Positions 1-7,402 of a DNA stretch of 13,189 nucleotides are shown here, piece by piece (position 1 is the stretch's first letter; each line of letters opens with the position of its first letter). A program made the translations under genes and the position numbers. The DNA is from Planctomycetaceae bacterium. GTDB taxonomy: Bacteria; Planctomycetota; Planctomycetia; Pirellulales; Pirellulaceae. The notes beneath the pieces were generated by a model, which saw nothing but the letters and a program-made list of their open reading frames with translations, ran no database searches and was not told the origin of the DNA. The DNA lies in contig PKCQ01000569.1 of NCBI GenBank assembly GCA_002862265.1, positions 1 to 13,189 of the forward strand, in the 5' to 3' direction.

Positions 1-1
1 G

Positions 2-496
2 GCGCCGGGCATGAGCCCTGATTGCGGAATGGGACCGATGGTTTCCCAGATCCAACAAGATCGCGTCTGTGGTTTCCTGGAAGCTGGCTTGAAAGCGGGT
101 GCCAAGGCTGTTTGTGGTGGACAGAAAGCCGATCGCGCTGGCTACTTCGTTGAACCAACAGTACTCGTCAACACGACCTCCGATATGAAAGTGATCCAAG
201 AGGAAATATTCGGACCTGTTGTCGCCGCTGTTCCTTACGACGATGAAGAACAACTTGTTGCCACCGCCAACGACAGCATCTACGGCTTGGCGGCCGCCGT
301 TTGGTCACGCGACATCAGCCGCGCTCACAGAATGGCAAAACGCATACGAGCAGGGAATGTATGGGTCAATTGCTACAACATCTTTGACGCTGCCTTGCCG
401 TTCGGCGGCTACAAGCAATCGGGCTGGGGCCGCGAGATGGGGCATGAAGCGATCGACCTCTACACCGAAACCAAAGCAGTCACGATTCAGCTTTAA
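2..496 (+). CDS. Aldehyde dehydrogenase (ALDH superfamily), C-terminal part; 5' end outside window
   Basis: This is the last 164 codons or so of an NAD(P)-dependent aldehyde dehydrogenase, which oxidises an aldehyde to a carboxylate. The frame is open from the window edge, so the ATG at position 11 is internal. Visible family hallmarks, in order, are GPMVSQIQQDRV, the strongly conserved QEEIFGPVV block holding the cofactor-ribose-binding Glu and Phe, the YGLAAAVWSRD block, and the C-terminal PFGGYKQSGWGREMG signature that forms part of the oligomer interface. The catalytic Cys and its partner Glu would lie upstream and cannot be checked. The sequence resembles the betaine-aldehyde / generic ALDH subgroup, but the substrate cannot be assigned. 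It ends with TAA, and a strong hairpin terminator follows about 60 bases later. Confidence 0.95.
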   Translation, partial: APGMSPDCGMGPMVSQIQQDRVCGFLEAGLKAGAKAVCGGQKADRAGYFVEPTVLVNTTSDMKVIQEEIFGPVVAAVPYDDEEQLVATANDSIYGLAAAVWSRDISRAHRMAKRIRAGNVWVNCYNIFDAALPFGGYKQSGWGREMGHEAIDLYTETKAVTIQL

Positions 497-557
497 CAGG
501 CCAAGTCTCTTCAGTACTGTTATCCGGCAGAACCCGTCCCTGAATTCGACATCGGCT

Positions 558-592
558 GGCGGTCGAACTCGAAAGAGTCGGCCGCCTCTTCT
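558..592 (+). terminator. Hairpin terminator downstream of the aldehyde dehydrogenase gene
   Basis: The left arm GGCGGTCGAACTC (558-570) pairs with GAGTCGGCCGCC (575-586) across a GAAA tetraloop of the GNRA type. There are twelve pairs, one of them G-T, and a single bulged A at 567. The T/C-rich run TCTTCT follows at 587-592. The position is right for ending transcription of the ALDH gene. The opposite strand lacks a U-rich tail, so the hairpin is a weaker candidate for stopping cheA transcription, although it lies just past that gene's original end. Confidence 0.75.
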
Positions 593-621
593 AGAAACTG
601 ATATCGACAAGCGTGGATTGC

Positions 622-774
622 CTAGGCTATCGCAAGCTTCTCTTCCGTTTGGCTACCGGTAAATCCAGTGCCTTGCCGATTCGCCATCTCGATGACTTCT
701 GATACATCCAGAATCAGTGACACACGGCCATCACCCAAGATGCTCGCCCCCGCAAAACCTTTTACGTTCTCCTA
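622..774 (-). pseudogene. Severed 3' end of cheA: CheW-like domain coding after an in-frame amber codon
   Basis: Reading on past the TAG at 774-772 in the same frame gives 49 further codons before a second TAG at 624-622. The translation begins ENVKGFAGASILGDGRV and continues SLILDVSEVIEMAN. This is the standard end of CheA proteins: E. coli CheA has SLEANYRKVPGISAATILGDG at the same place. The intact gene therefore ended at 622. In that comparison the amber replaces the Tyr of the E. coli sequence, a change that one base substitution in TAT or TAC would produce. The tail is otherwise well conserved, so the lesion is either recent, a sequencing error, or sometimes read through. Confidence 0.85.
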
Positions 775-2769
775 GTTTTCAGCAAGCGACTTGATCACGA
801 TATCTTCTTCTCCAAGAAGGTCATCCACGATGAGCCCAAGTTCGCTACCCTTATCGCCAACGATCACCAGCGTCTTCTTGGACTTTTCTGACGCGTCCTC
901 ACGTTTCAAGGAATTGCACTTCAATACATTATGCAGTTCAATAACAGAGACAACGCGTCCGCGGATAACTGCAGTTTGCGCTCTATGCACGCTTGAAAAC
1001 TGCTCTTCCTCTACTTGAACAATTTCCAGTACGGATTCGACGGGAATGGCGAAAACGGACTTGCTGATTACGGTAAGCAGACTCGGCAAAATCGCGATCG
1101 TGAGTGGTAATTTAACCGTGATTTTCGTCCCCTGATGCAGTTCACTGTCGATTTCGACAGTCCCATTTAGCTTCTCGAGCTTGGACAGGATGATGTCCAT
1201 TCCTATGCCTCGGCCTGAGATCTCAGTAACCTGCTCGGCGGTGCTAAACCCGGGCTGCCAAATCAGCGTGAAGGCTTGGCGATCCGAAATGCGATCTGCT
1301 TCATCAGAGGTGATGATGCCTTTTCTCATAGCTTTCTGCTTGACTTTCTCGGCATCGATTCCGCCCCCATCATCCCAAACCTCCACACACACCTGGTTGC
1401 CTCGGTGGAATGCATCTAGGGTAATCGTAGCCTGCTTGGGTTTCCCATATCTCTCACGTTCGGTCGGTGACTCAATACCGTGATCCGCCGAGTTACGAAT
1501 CATATGAATCAGCGGATCGCCAAGCTCATCAATCATCCGCTTGTCCAATTCGGTTTTATCACCGCGAATGACGAGTTTAATGTCTTTGTCAGACTCTTTA
1601 ACATAGTCCCTTACGACTCGCTTGAACCTCGAGAAAAGGGGGCCAATCGGTACTATTCGCGTTTCCATCACACTTTTCTGGATACTCTCTGCTACCCGAT
1701 CGAGTTGGTGCACCGATTCGCCAAGATCATTGACGAGAGCACGCATGCTAGAAAGCTGCAACATGTCCGTTTGAATAGACTCGATTTCCGTGCGAAGTCG
1801 CTGCAGATCGGATTGCAGGGCATCGGAGTCGAACTGACTCTTTCGCGACTTTCGACCTCCATCTCCTACTGTTCGCTCCATTTTCTTCAGCAGACTGGCT
1901 GCGCTTTCGAAACGATGCGATGTCTGTTTCTGAACACTTAACTCCTTGAATTGATCACCTATCCGAGCGAATCGAGCTTTATTGATCGCTAATTGCCCCG
2001 CTTGATTCATCAAATTATCGAGTCGTTCAATATCCACTCGGATCGTCTCGAAAGAACGATCTTTCTTCGTCGCCTCGTCTGACTCCTCCCCTTGTTGGTT
2101 ATCCTGCGCCTTCGGCAGGGCTTTTCCCGAAGATTTGGGGGAAGTTGTCTTTACACTTACTGATGCCGCAGGAACGGATTCAAAAGCGGCTTCACCGCCA
2201 GCTTTCGGTGCAACATTAGGTTCTACCGCACTTAAAGAGTCGGACTCCGCCGAAGAACCAGCTTGGCAGGGTGCAAGCAAAAAATTGTTAAAACCTTCCT
2301 CATTCAGTACCTCCGCAATGTCCTTAATCATCTTGTCCATCCGAACAGCAAAACCGTAGCAGGCAGGCCCTGACTCGACGTCATCAGCCTCTGGACGCGT
2401 CAAGAGAAGTTCACCTGTATCGGCTATTCGTTGCTGGATGAGCCGGATTTTGAGTGGAGCGGGACTTTCGTCAGGCACAACTTCAACGACCCCCAGGACG
2501 GCCTCGGAGCCATGCCCCCACTTCAAGAACTCAGCTTGCAAAGCCTCCAGTTCATTTTTTAAAGCCCCCGGCATTTTAGAACGCTCGGGTTGTACTTGCT
2601 GGCCAAGGGCTGGCCTAAGTTGCACCAGCGAGTGTGTCAGAGCAAGATGCTCCGGCCCTACGTGGCATACTTCGACGGCCGAAGAGTCTTGACGCGGCGC
2701 AACAGGTGGATTGCGGCGTCCTGCATGTGGACCAGTATTAGCGTCAGCTGCTGGCTCTTTAGCCTTCAA
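772..2769 (-). CDS. cheA: Chemotaxis histidine kinase CheA, truncated by an amber codon and lacking a visible P1 domain
   Basis: This is the cytoplasmic sensor kinase of a chemotaxis or chemosensory pathway. CheA normally autophosphorylates a P1 histidine and passes phosphate to CheY-type regulators. In this 665-residue frame, residues about 88-167 resemble a P2-like response-regulator docking domain, followed by a low-complexity linker to about 235. Residues 240-390 are the P3 dimerisation helices. Residues 395-555 are the P4 ATPase, with N box HMIRNSADHGIE, G1 box DDGGGID, F-box region WQPGFST and G2 box GRGIGMD, all intact. Residues from 560 on are a CheW-like P5 domain, which stops early at SLAEN. 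No phospho-acceptor motif of the HxxKG type is present N-terminally. The start is a TTG at 2769; the frame is open to a TGA near 2900 but has no ATG. It is either a decaying gene or a kinase needing a separate P1 protein. Confidence 0.88.
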   Translation of the reverse strand: MKAKEPAADANTGPHAGRRNPPVAPRQDSSAVEVCHVGPEHLALTHSLVQLRPALGQQVQPERSKMPGALKNELEALQAEFLKWGHGSEAVLGVVEVVPDESPAPLKIRLIQQRIADTGELLLTRPEADDVESGPACYGFAVRMDKMIKDIAEVLNEEGFNNFLLAPCQAGSSAESDSLSAVEPNVAPKAGGEAAFESVPAASVSVKTTSPKSSGKALPKAQDNQQGEESDEATKKDRSFETIRVDIERLDNLMNQAGQLAINKARFARIGDQFKELSVQKQTSHRFESAASLLKKMERTVGDGGRKSRKSQFDSDALQSDLQRLRTEIESIQTDMLQLSSMRALVNDLGESVHQLDRVAESIQKSVMETRIVPIGPLFSRFKRVVRDYVKESDKDIKLVIRGDKTELDKRMIDELGDPLIHMIRNSADHGIESPTERERYGKPKQATITLDAFHRGNQVCVEVWDDGGGIDAEKVKQKAMRKGIITSDEADRISDRQAFTLIWQPGFSTAEQVTEISGRGIGMDIILSKLEKLNGTVEIDSELHQGTKITVKLPLTIAILPSLLTVISKSVFAIPVESVLEIVQVEEEQFSSVHRAQTAVIRGRVVSVIELHNVLKCNSLKREDASEKSKKTLVIVGDKGSELGLIVDDLLGEEDIVIKSLAEN

Positions 2770-3188
2770 CCCAACTACCAGTAGCAGGCTATCACAGCTT
2801 GCCTTGTCGGAGGCGGCCTTGGGACACTTGCCATTGCTTTCTTCAATCCCAAGCCTGGGCAGGTTGTTTCTAAAGATCTTGCTATGATCGATAGCTCAGG
2901 TACACCAGTTGACTCATAGTGGTCGAATTTCTAGTGCAGCCGCATCGGAAATAGCCAAGTGTTAGCTACGATCTAAACTCGGCTGATTGAGATCTGGAAA
3001 TCCTGGGTTTGCGTCCGCGTGCCTGCAGGTGGGCTTACGCCTTCGAATTGCGGCTTTCGCTATTGGGCTTTGGCTCTAGCATAGCGACCCAATTTCATTA
3101 GGGCGGACCCATCTGACGGACTCAATTGCCGGTGGCGAATGAAGAAACGCGATCAAATGAGCACCGGTGCCCTTGTTTAAAACAACAC
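2770..3188. other. About 420 bases with no supportable gene, upstream of cheA
   Basis: I translated the minus strand in all three frames, because the missing CheA P1 (Hpt) domain would be expected here. All frames are broken by several stops, and no Hpt-like His-x-x-Lys-Gly helix or other domain could be recognised. The cheA frame stays open back to a TGA near position 2900 without a convincing start codon. No tRNA, strong promoter or repeat was seen. It could hold eroded 5' sequence of cheA. Confidence 0.5.
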
Positions 3189-3512
3189 TCATGCCTCAAC
3201 GGTGCGGATTGGAAAGCACCTTCTGAACCGCTTTGAGAACCTCGGTCTAAGCCCCCAATCGAATCTCTTAAGGATCGCGTTGAAGAGAGTCTCCGCATAG
3301 GAGTTGTTGAGCGGGTCACAAACATACATGATTGGTAGTTTGTTCAGCGCGATGTCAGCTACGTCTTGCACGCTAATGCGGCTGGCCGATATCTCCGATG
3401 TAATTTCCGCCTCCAGCTCGAGAATCTCATCAAAGACTATTGGCTCTGTCAGATCCGTCAGATCCGTCAGTTCGTCAAATACGCCAAATTCGGCAGCCGT
3501 TATCTTTACCAT
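3189..3512 (-). CDS. ComFB-family small protein, probably frameshifted at its 3' end
   Basis: This is a small protein of about 107 residues matching the late-competence ComFB domain. The key block is VQDVADIALNKLPIMYV, compared with the family pattern D-V-x-A-x-A-L-N-x-L-P-x-x-Y. It is preceded by an acidic helix EPIVFDEILELEAEI and followed by DPLNNSYAE. ComFB proteins have been reported to bind cyclic dinucleotides and to affect motility or competence, so a place beside cheA makes sense. The annotated frame ends in an unlikely Arg-rich tail. A different minus-strand frame reads TEVLKAVQKVLSNPHR followed by TGA (3242-3192), which resembles the usual ComFB C-terminus. A one-base loss near 3240-3270 would explain this. 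The ATG at 3512 was chosen; a GTG at 3551 would add 13 residues, and neither has a good ribosome binding site. Confidence 0.62.
   Translation of the reverse strand: MVKITAAEFGVFDELTDLTDLTEPIVFDEILELEAEITSEISASRISVQDVADIALNKLPIMYVCDPLNNSYAETLFNAILKRFDWGLRPRFSKRFRRCFPIRTVEA
3448..3470. repeat. Short 9-bp tandem repeat inside the ComFB-like gene
   Basis: The unit GTCAGATCC occurs twice in direct tandem and is followed by a partial third copy, GTCAG. On the minus strand it encodes LTDLTDLT just before the conserved domain. Because the unit is a multiple of three, copy-number change would keep the frame. Confidence 0.8.
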
Positions 3513-3644
3513 TCTAAAGATGCCACTGTGCACTGCGTAATCACAGGTCACCAGCGGGCATGCCGTGCCGAATATTAGCTATCTGCGTCAAAAGCTCGGT
3601 TGAAGATTACAGTCGCAGCGAACTAGCTACTTATTCTCTCGTCA

Positions 3645-4997
3645 TCATCTGCTGACAAGAATCTTCCCAATCGGCTGCATTCCGGGCCAATACGAGAGCA
3701 CGTAAGAATTGAGTCCGTCACGAATAGTAACTTGGCACTGAGTCGTCGGCGCGATGGGTATACCAGCCGTGATGGGTTCTAAACCCAAAGTGTGGGTACC
3801 GCTTGGGAGTTCCAGCCTGAGGATCTGGAACTCGCGTGGCAACAAGCCCCAGCATCGAGTATCGGCCGCCTCAGTAGCTTCCCAGAGAACTCCGGCTGCG
3901 TCCAAGGCGAAAGAAGCAATATCCGAGTTTAAGTCTAGTTGATCCTTCGCCGCGTAGACCGCACCCTTCTTCAGGACGCGACGCACGACAGCTCTCGTTA
4001 TCACCGAAGGTAGTTTGGCTTCATAGGAGTCGACTGCAAGTTCATGCAAGTCGCTGATAGGCAGTGTGGTTGAAACCGGCACATCGCCAACTTTTACGCC
4101 GAGCAAGTCAAAAGGCTTAGGCGGACTAATGATGGTTGGAATTTTAACAGGTGCGATAGTCGGAGGGACCGAGTACTCGCCGAGGTTGGAAACGATCAAG
4201 TCTGCGGCTTGCAGCGCGGCTTGAGTGGCGGGTTGAATCGTTTCTTCCTTGAATGGGCCACGCCCGACCATAGCGATCACATAAACAATCCCATGCCCTG
4301 GCGCACAGTGCACTCCATGCCGCGCTCGCTCAAGATCCTGCTGTAGAAGCGGCGAGTCAGGAAGCAGAGCAAGGCTCTCTTCGTAGTAGCGAGCCGCCTC
4401 ATGGTAGTCGGTGTGCGTGCTTTCCAGCAACATACCGCGAAGATACGGAGCTATGGTGGGTACGCAGTAGTCTTCAGGCAGTTCCTCGTCCCAGCGCTCC
4501 TTGGCTCGGCCGAAGAGTTCGCGCTGCTTGTCTAAGGTCTGCAGGGAGTATGCTTCCGCATCAACGCCGTCTTGCATGAGACTACAGAGGCTAAGCATCA
4601 CACGGACCAGCAGCTTTTCGTAGTCTTCGCCCGCGTAAGCCCTTATCTGGTCATCAGTCAAATAAGAGCTCGTGTCTTCAGCTAAGCTTTTTTGTTGAAG
4701 GCGATCCCACTCATCGCGAACACTCTGCAATCGCCGCTCCGCGGCGGCCACGTCTCCCTGAAACAGCTCGACCATGGCTAAGTCGAGTGCGAGGACCGAA
4801 GAATCGTGTTCTCCCTTCTCCGCCAGCTTGTCGAACTCAGCCCGAGATCGATGCAAATCATTGCTATAAAAGTCGCTTCGCGGGCTCATCAATCGGCTGG
4901 CGTGAGTACTGCAGCCGCCAAACAGCAACACAGCGACGATGACGGGCAGCCCTTTGAGGCTACTTAAGATCGTTACTTTGGATGAGTTGCTTGACAT
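3645..4997 (-). CDS. COG3014-type lipoprotein, partner of the LpoB-like protein
   Basis: This 450-residue predicted lipoprotein has an N-terminal hydrophobic segment LPVIVAVLLF and a lipobox-like FGGC that places the lipidated Cys at residue 29. The body matches the uncharacterised COG3014 family. It has an N-terminal alpha-helical half with TPR-like helices (for example AARYYEESLALLPDSP), a GHGIVYVIAMVGRGPFKEE strand block, the ITRAVVRRVLKK helix, and a C-terminal beta region with ADTRCWGLLPREFQILRLEL and LPSGTHTL. The role of COG3014 is not established. In several proteobacteria it sits beside lpoB-type genes, and here it begins 20 bases after the LpoB-like stop, so the two are almost certainly co-transcribed. 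The start ATG at 4997 is fixed by the signal sequence; the gene ends with TGA. The -3 position of the lipobox is Phe, which is less usual than Leu. Confidence 0.8.
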   Translation of the reverse strand: MSSNSSKVTILSSLKGLPVIVAVLLFGGCSTHASRLMSPRSDFYSNDLHRSRAEFDKLAEKGEHDSSVLALDLAMVELFQGDVAAAERRLQSVRDEWDRLQQKSLAEDTSSYLTDDQIRAYAGEDYEKLLVRVMLSLCSLMQDGVDAEAYSLQTLDKQRELFGRAKERWDEELPEDYCVPTIAPYLRGMLLESTHTDYHEAARYYEESLALLPDSPLLQQDLERARHGVHCAPGHGIVYVIAMVGRGPFKEETIQPATQAALQAADLIVSNLGEYSVPPTIAPVKIPTIISPPKPFDLLGVKVGDVPVSTTLPISDLHELAVDSYEAKLPSVITRAVVRRVLKKGAVYAAKDQLDLNSDIASFALDAAGVLWEATEAADTRCWGLLPREFQILRLELPSGTHTLGLEPITAGIPIAPTTQCQVTIRDGLNSYVLSYWPGMQPIGKILVSR

Positions 4998-5017
4998 GGG
5001 AGACAGCGAACTTCTGC

Positions 5018-5692
5018 CTAGTGATTCCCGGGGAACCAGTTGTAGCTGCCAAGTCGATGGAAGGCAGACTTGTGGTAGCCCTTGCGAATCTCAGCTTGTT
5101 CCTTGAGGCTCGTATTGTTTCGGGTATCAATCATCTCGAGAGTCAGCAAATAGTCTCGCTGCGACGAGGAATTGCGATCGGTGGTTCCGCTCGTCAACTT
5201 GGCAAACAGCAAATACTCAACAGGCTGGCCGTTCGCATGCAACATGCTGGTAAAGCGTTGCATGTTCACCGGCACAAACAACGCGTCTGGCCGGAGCTCG
5301 GTCTCGTAGAGCGCCGCTTCGACTACACGTCGACTTAGTGAGGCGAACTGTGCGGACTGGCTCACTCGAGCGTCAATGAGCTCGTAAAGATGTTCCTTGA
5401 AGTCACCAAGTTCCTCAGAGCTGTGGTTCTCGATGCCCAGGAAACATACCGTACTTGGAACCGGAAGGCCGTTTGCATCGATCGATGGAGAATCGGTGCA
5501 ACGGCCTAGCAGCTTGGCGACCGACTCTTCGACCAAGGGCTTGTAGACGGCCGAGCCGGCATCGTGACTACCGACCATATCTGTTTTCTCGGGACTAACA
5601 ATATGCCCGTATCGAAAACCTCGACAACCACTTAGTCCGAAAGCGGCGCAGAGCATAGCTGCAGCAACAATTTGCTTAGACGATTGATGCAT
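5018..5692 (-). CDS. LpoB-like lipoprotein (penicillin-binding-protein activator family)
   Basis: This 224-residue lipoprotein starts at the ATG at 5692. That start places a hydrophobic stretch KQIVAAAMLCAAFGL directly before the lipobox LSGC, with Cys23 as the lipidated residue. A purine-rich GAGGG lies 8 bases upstream of the start; an in-frame codon at 5761 would put 23 unlikely residues ahead of the signal. The mature part follows the LpoB/CsgG-like fold: a KPLVEESVAKLLGR helix, a STVCFLGIENHSSEELGD strand-turn, the LYELIDARVSQSAQFASLSR helix, VEYLLFAKLTS, and YLLTLEMIDTRNNTS leading to EIRKGYHK. In gamma-proteobacteria LpoB crosses the periplasm to activate the peptidoglycan synthase PBP1b. 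Here the partner is unknown. Cys65 and Cys83 could form a disulfide (inference). It is the first gene of a two-gene operon with the COG3014-type lipoprotein. Confidence 0.8.
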   Translation of the reverse strand: MHQSSKQIVAAAMLCAAFGLSGCRGFRYGHIVSPEKTDMVGSHDAGSAVYKPLVEESVAKLLGRCTDSPSIDANGLPVPSTVCFLGIENHSSEELGDFKEHLYELIDARVSQSAQFASLSRRVVEAALYETELRPDALFVPVNMQRFTSMLHANGQPVEYLLFAKLTSGTTDRNSSSQRDYLLTLEMIDTRNNTSLKEQAEIRKGYHKSAFHRLGSYNWFPGNH

Positions 5693-5985
5693 CCCTTCAT
5701 CCCTCGTTTGGAATCGATAGCTTAAGTAATTCGCCGAAAACTCCGCACCAACGGTACGCAAAGCACAGCTGTAGCGAATCTAGAAATGCGGCGACAAGTT
5801 CGGTCCTGCAAAGCTAGCAAAGCAGGTGCCGAGCAACGCAGCAGAACTGTTATCTGAAATGAGACAAAAGGCAGCTGCTTAGGGAAAACCTCCCAAGGCC
5901 AATCGTGCTCAGCAAAGATCATCGGGCGTGGCTCCATCCACAATTGATGTCTAGTCGATTTTTTGAAGCTTGGAATGCCGCGTTG

Positions 5986-7125
5986 CTAGCGATCGGCCCC
6001 AAAAACAACGCAAATCGGCGACGGAGAATTGATGACATTTTGGTTGTAAGTCATCCTACCGGACTCGGGATTGACCTCAAAACAGGCGAGAGTATTCGAT
6101 GCCTGCCCGCCAACTAGCAGCCAGCGTGCTGATGGATCGAGACTGAAGTTACGCGGGATCGAGCCTCTGACATGCTCGTTCTGAATCATTTCTAAAGCTC
6201 CATCCTCCCCAACGGAGAACGCCGTGATCGTATCGTGCCCTCGATTGGCCGCGTAAACGAACTGGCCATTGGGATGCACGCGAATCTCCGAGCAACTCTT
6301 AAACTTCTCAAGCTTCAGTTCTTCTGGATCCACAGTCGGAATCGTCTGCTTGATCTTCATGCTCCCCGTTTTTGCGTCGTAATCGAAAACGGAGACGGCC
6401 AGGGAGAGTTCGTTCAAGACATAGATCCATTTGCCGTTCGGATGAAACTTCATGTGCCTTGGACCAGAACCTGGCGGGACGTCGGCGTGTCCATGGGGAT
6501 GAATCGTTGCGTTGTCCAGGTCCACTTTGTAGATGACGACTTGGTCGAGCCCCAAGTCGGGAACGAAAGCGAACCGATTATCCGGAGAGAAGCCAGTCCA
6601 GTGAGCGTGTGACGCATCCTGGCGATTACCGAAGACTCCTGACCCACCTTCATGTTCAATCAAAGTTGTTTGCCGAAGGATCCTTCCTGACTCGGCTAAC
6701 TCATAAGCTGCAACCGAGCCGCCTCCATACTGGGCCGACAGCAACATATTGCCAGTCGGGTCGACGGAGACATGTGCTGAGCCACCGTCACCGACTGGAA
6801 CCGAGTTTACGAGCTCAAGCTTTGCTTTGTTGCCAGTGGCAACAATCTTGAAACATGCGATCGACGGCACATCCGCAACCGTCCCGACGGAGTAAATGTG
6901 CGTACCCTTCGGGTGCATGGCGACGAACCCAGGACGCTGGATCTCGCCGACACGCTTGGAGGGCCCAAGCTTCCCGGTCTCAGTGTTGAGCATACAGTGG
7001 TAAATGCCAGTCTCCGGTCCTCGACTGCCAGTTCCGAGCCAAACATCAATTTCTTGAGCGACTGAACTTACTGAACCAGCCATGAACACAACTGCTAAGG
7101 TGAGAAGGATGCGATAAAAGATCAT
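5986..7125 (-). CDS. Exported lactonase-family beta-propeller (6-phosphogluconolactonase / YbhE type)
   Basis: This 379-residue protein of the seven-bladed propeller lactonase family includes E. coli YbhE-type 6-phosphogluconolactonases and carboxymuconate-cyclase-like proteins. Evidence includes the opening strand DVWLGTGSRGPETGIY and the repeated blade endings GFVAMHPKGTHIYSVG, HVSVDPTGNMLLSAQYGGGS, GPRHMKFHPNGKWIYVLNE and SEIRVHPNGQFVYAANRGHDT. It also has FSLDPSARWLLVGGQ and the typical C-terminus SPSPICVVF. The ATG at 7125 was chosen because it begins a classical Sec signal, MIFYRILLTLAVVFMAGSVSSVAQE cleaved near AQ-E; the longer frame adds 53 implausible residues. The signal suggests a periplasmic or secreted protein, so cytosolic pentose-phosphate work is doubtful and the true substrate is unknown. 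It ends with TAG and has about 290 non-coding bases before the lpoB-like gene. Confidence 0.9.
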   Translation of the reverse strand: MIFYRILLTLAVVFMAGSVSSVAQEIDVWLGTGSRGPETGIYHCMLNTETGKLGPSKRVGEIQRPGFVAMHPKGTHIYSVGTVADVPSIACFKIVATGNKAKLELVNSVPVGDGGSAHVSVDPTGNMLLSAQYGGGSVAAYELAESGRILRQTTLIEHEGGSGVFGNRQDASHAHWTGFSPDNRFAFVPDLGLDQVVIYKVDLDNATIHPHGHADVPPGSGPRHMKFHPNGKWIYVLNELSLAVSVFDYDAKTGSMKIKQTIPTVDPEELKLEKFKSCSEIRVHPNGQFVYAANRGHDTITAFSVGEDGALEMIQNEHVRGSIPRNFSLDPSARWLLVGGQASNTLACFEVNPESGRMTYNQNVINSPSPICVVFGADR

Positions 7126-7402
7126 TGGATTCGTCCAACGTGAAGCGAGAGGTGAGAAGACCGAGCTGAAACAGCTTATCCGAGGGGGAGAGGAGCTGCT
7201 AATCAGAGGCCGATTATAGGCAAGCCGGTCATGCGTATCGTAGCGATTGAACAGAAAATATTGGGGAATTTGCGATACACGCACTCGAACACGGCCTATG
7301 GCTTTGGATCCGAAATGTTTCAGTCACTCAGGATAAGCGATTGGGATTTTGCGAATTGCACGCCTTCAAACGCTCGTTTCAGGCCGAACTCGCCTTCCGT
7401 AA
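7126..7402. other. Divergent spacer between the lactonase gene and the SecA-like remnant
   Basis: This spacer should hold the promoters of the lactonase gene (leftward) and of the SecA-like gene (rightward). No convincing -35/-10 pair, operator, RNA gene or repeat was seen. The frames on both strands show no recognisable protein homology. Confidence 0.4.

Noticed and set aside
219..662. 147-codon open frame overlapping the aldehyde dehydrogenase gene
   Set aside because: It is an out-of-frame reading of the ALDH gene that runs across the terminator. The composition is Ser/Thr/Arg-rich and there is no homology.
1480..1941. 153-codon open frame on the plus strand inside cheA
   Set aside because: It is the antisense shadow of the CheA coding region, which has unmistakable kinase motifs on the minus strand. 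The frame shows no domain of its own.
2881..3120. Possible home of the missing CheA P1 domain
   Set aside because: All three minus-strand frames contain several stops and none shows an Hpt-like HxxKG helix.
5722..5943. 73-codon minus-strand frame between the lactonase and LpoB-like genes
   Set aside because: It has no homology and ends inside the LpoB-like upstream region. It is more likely open by chance.
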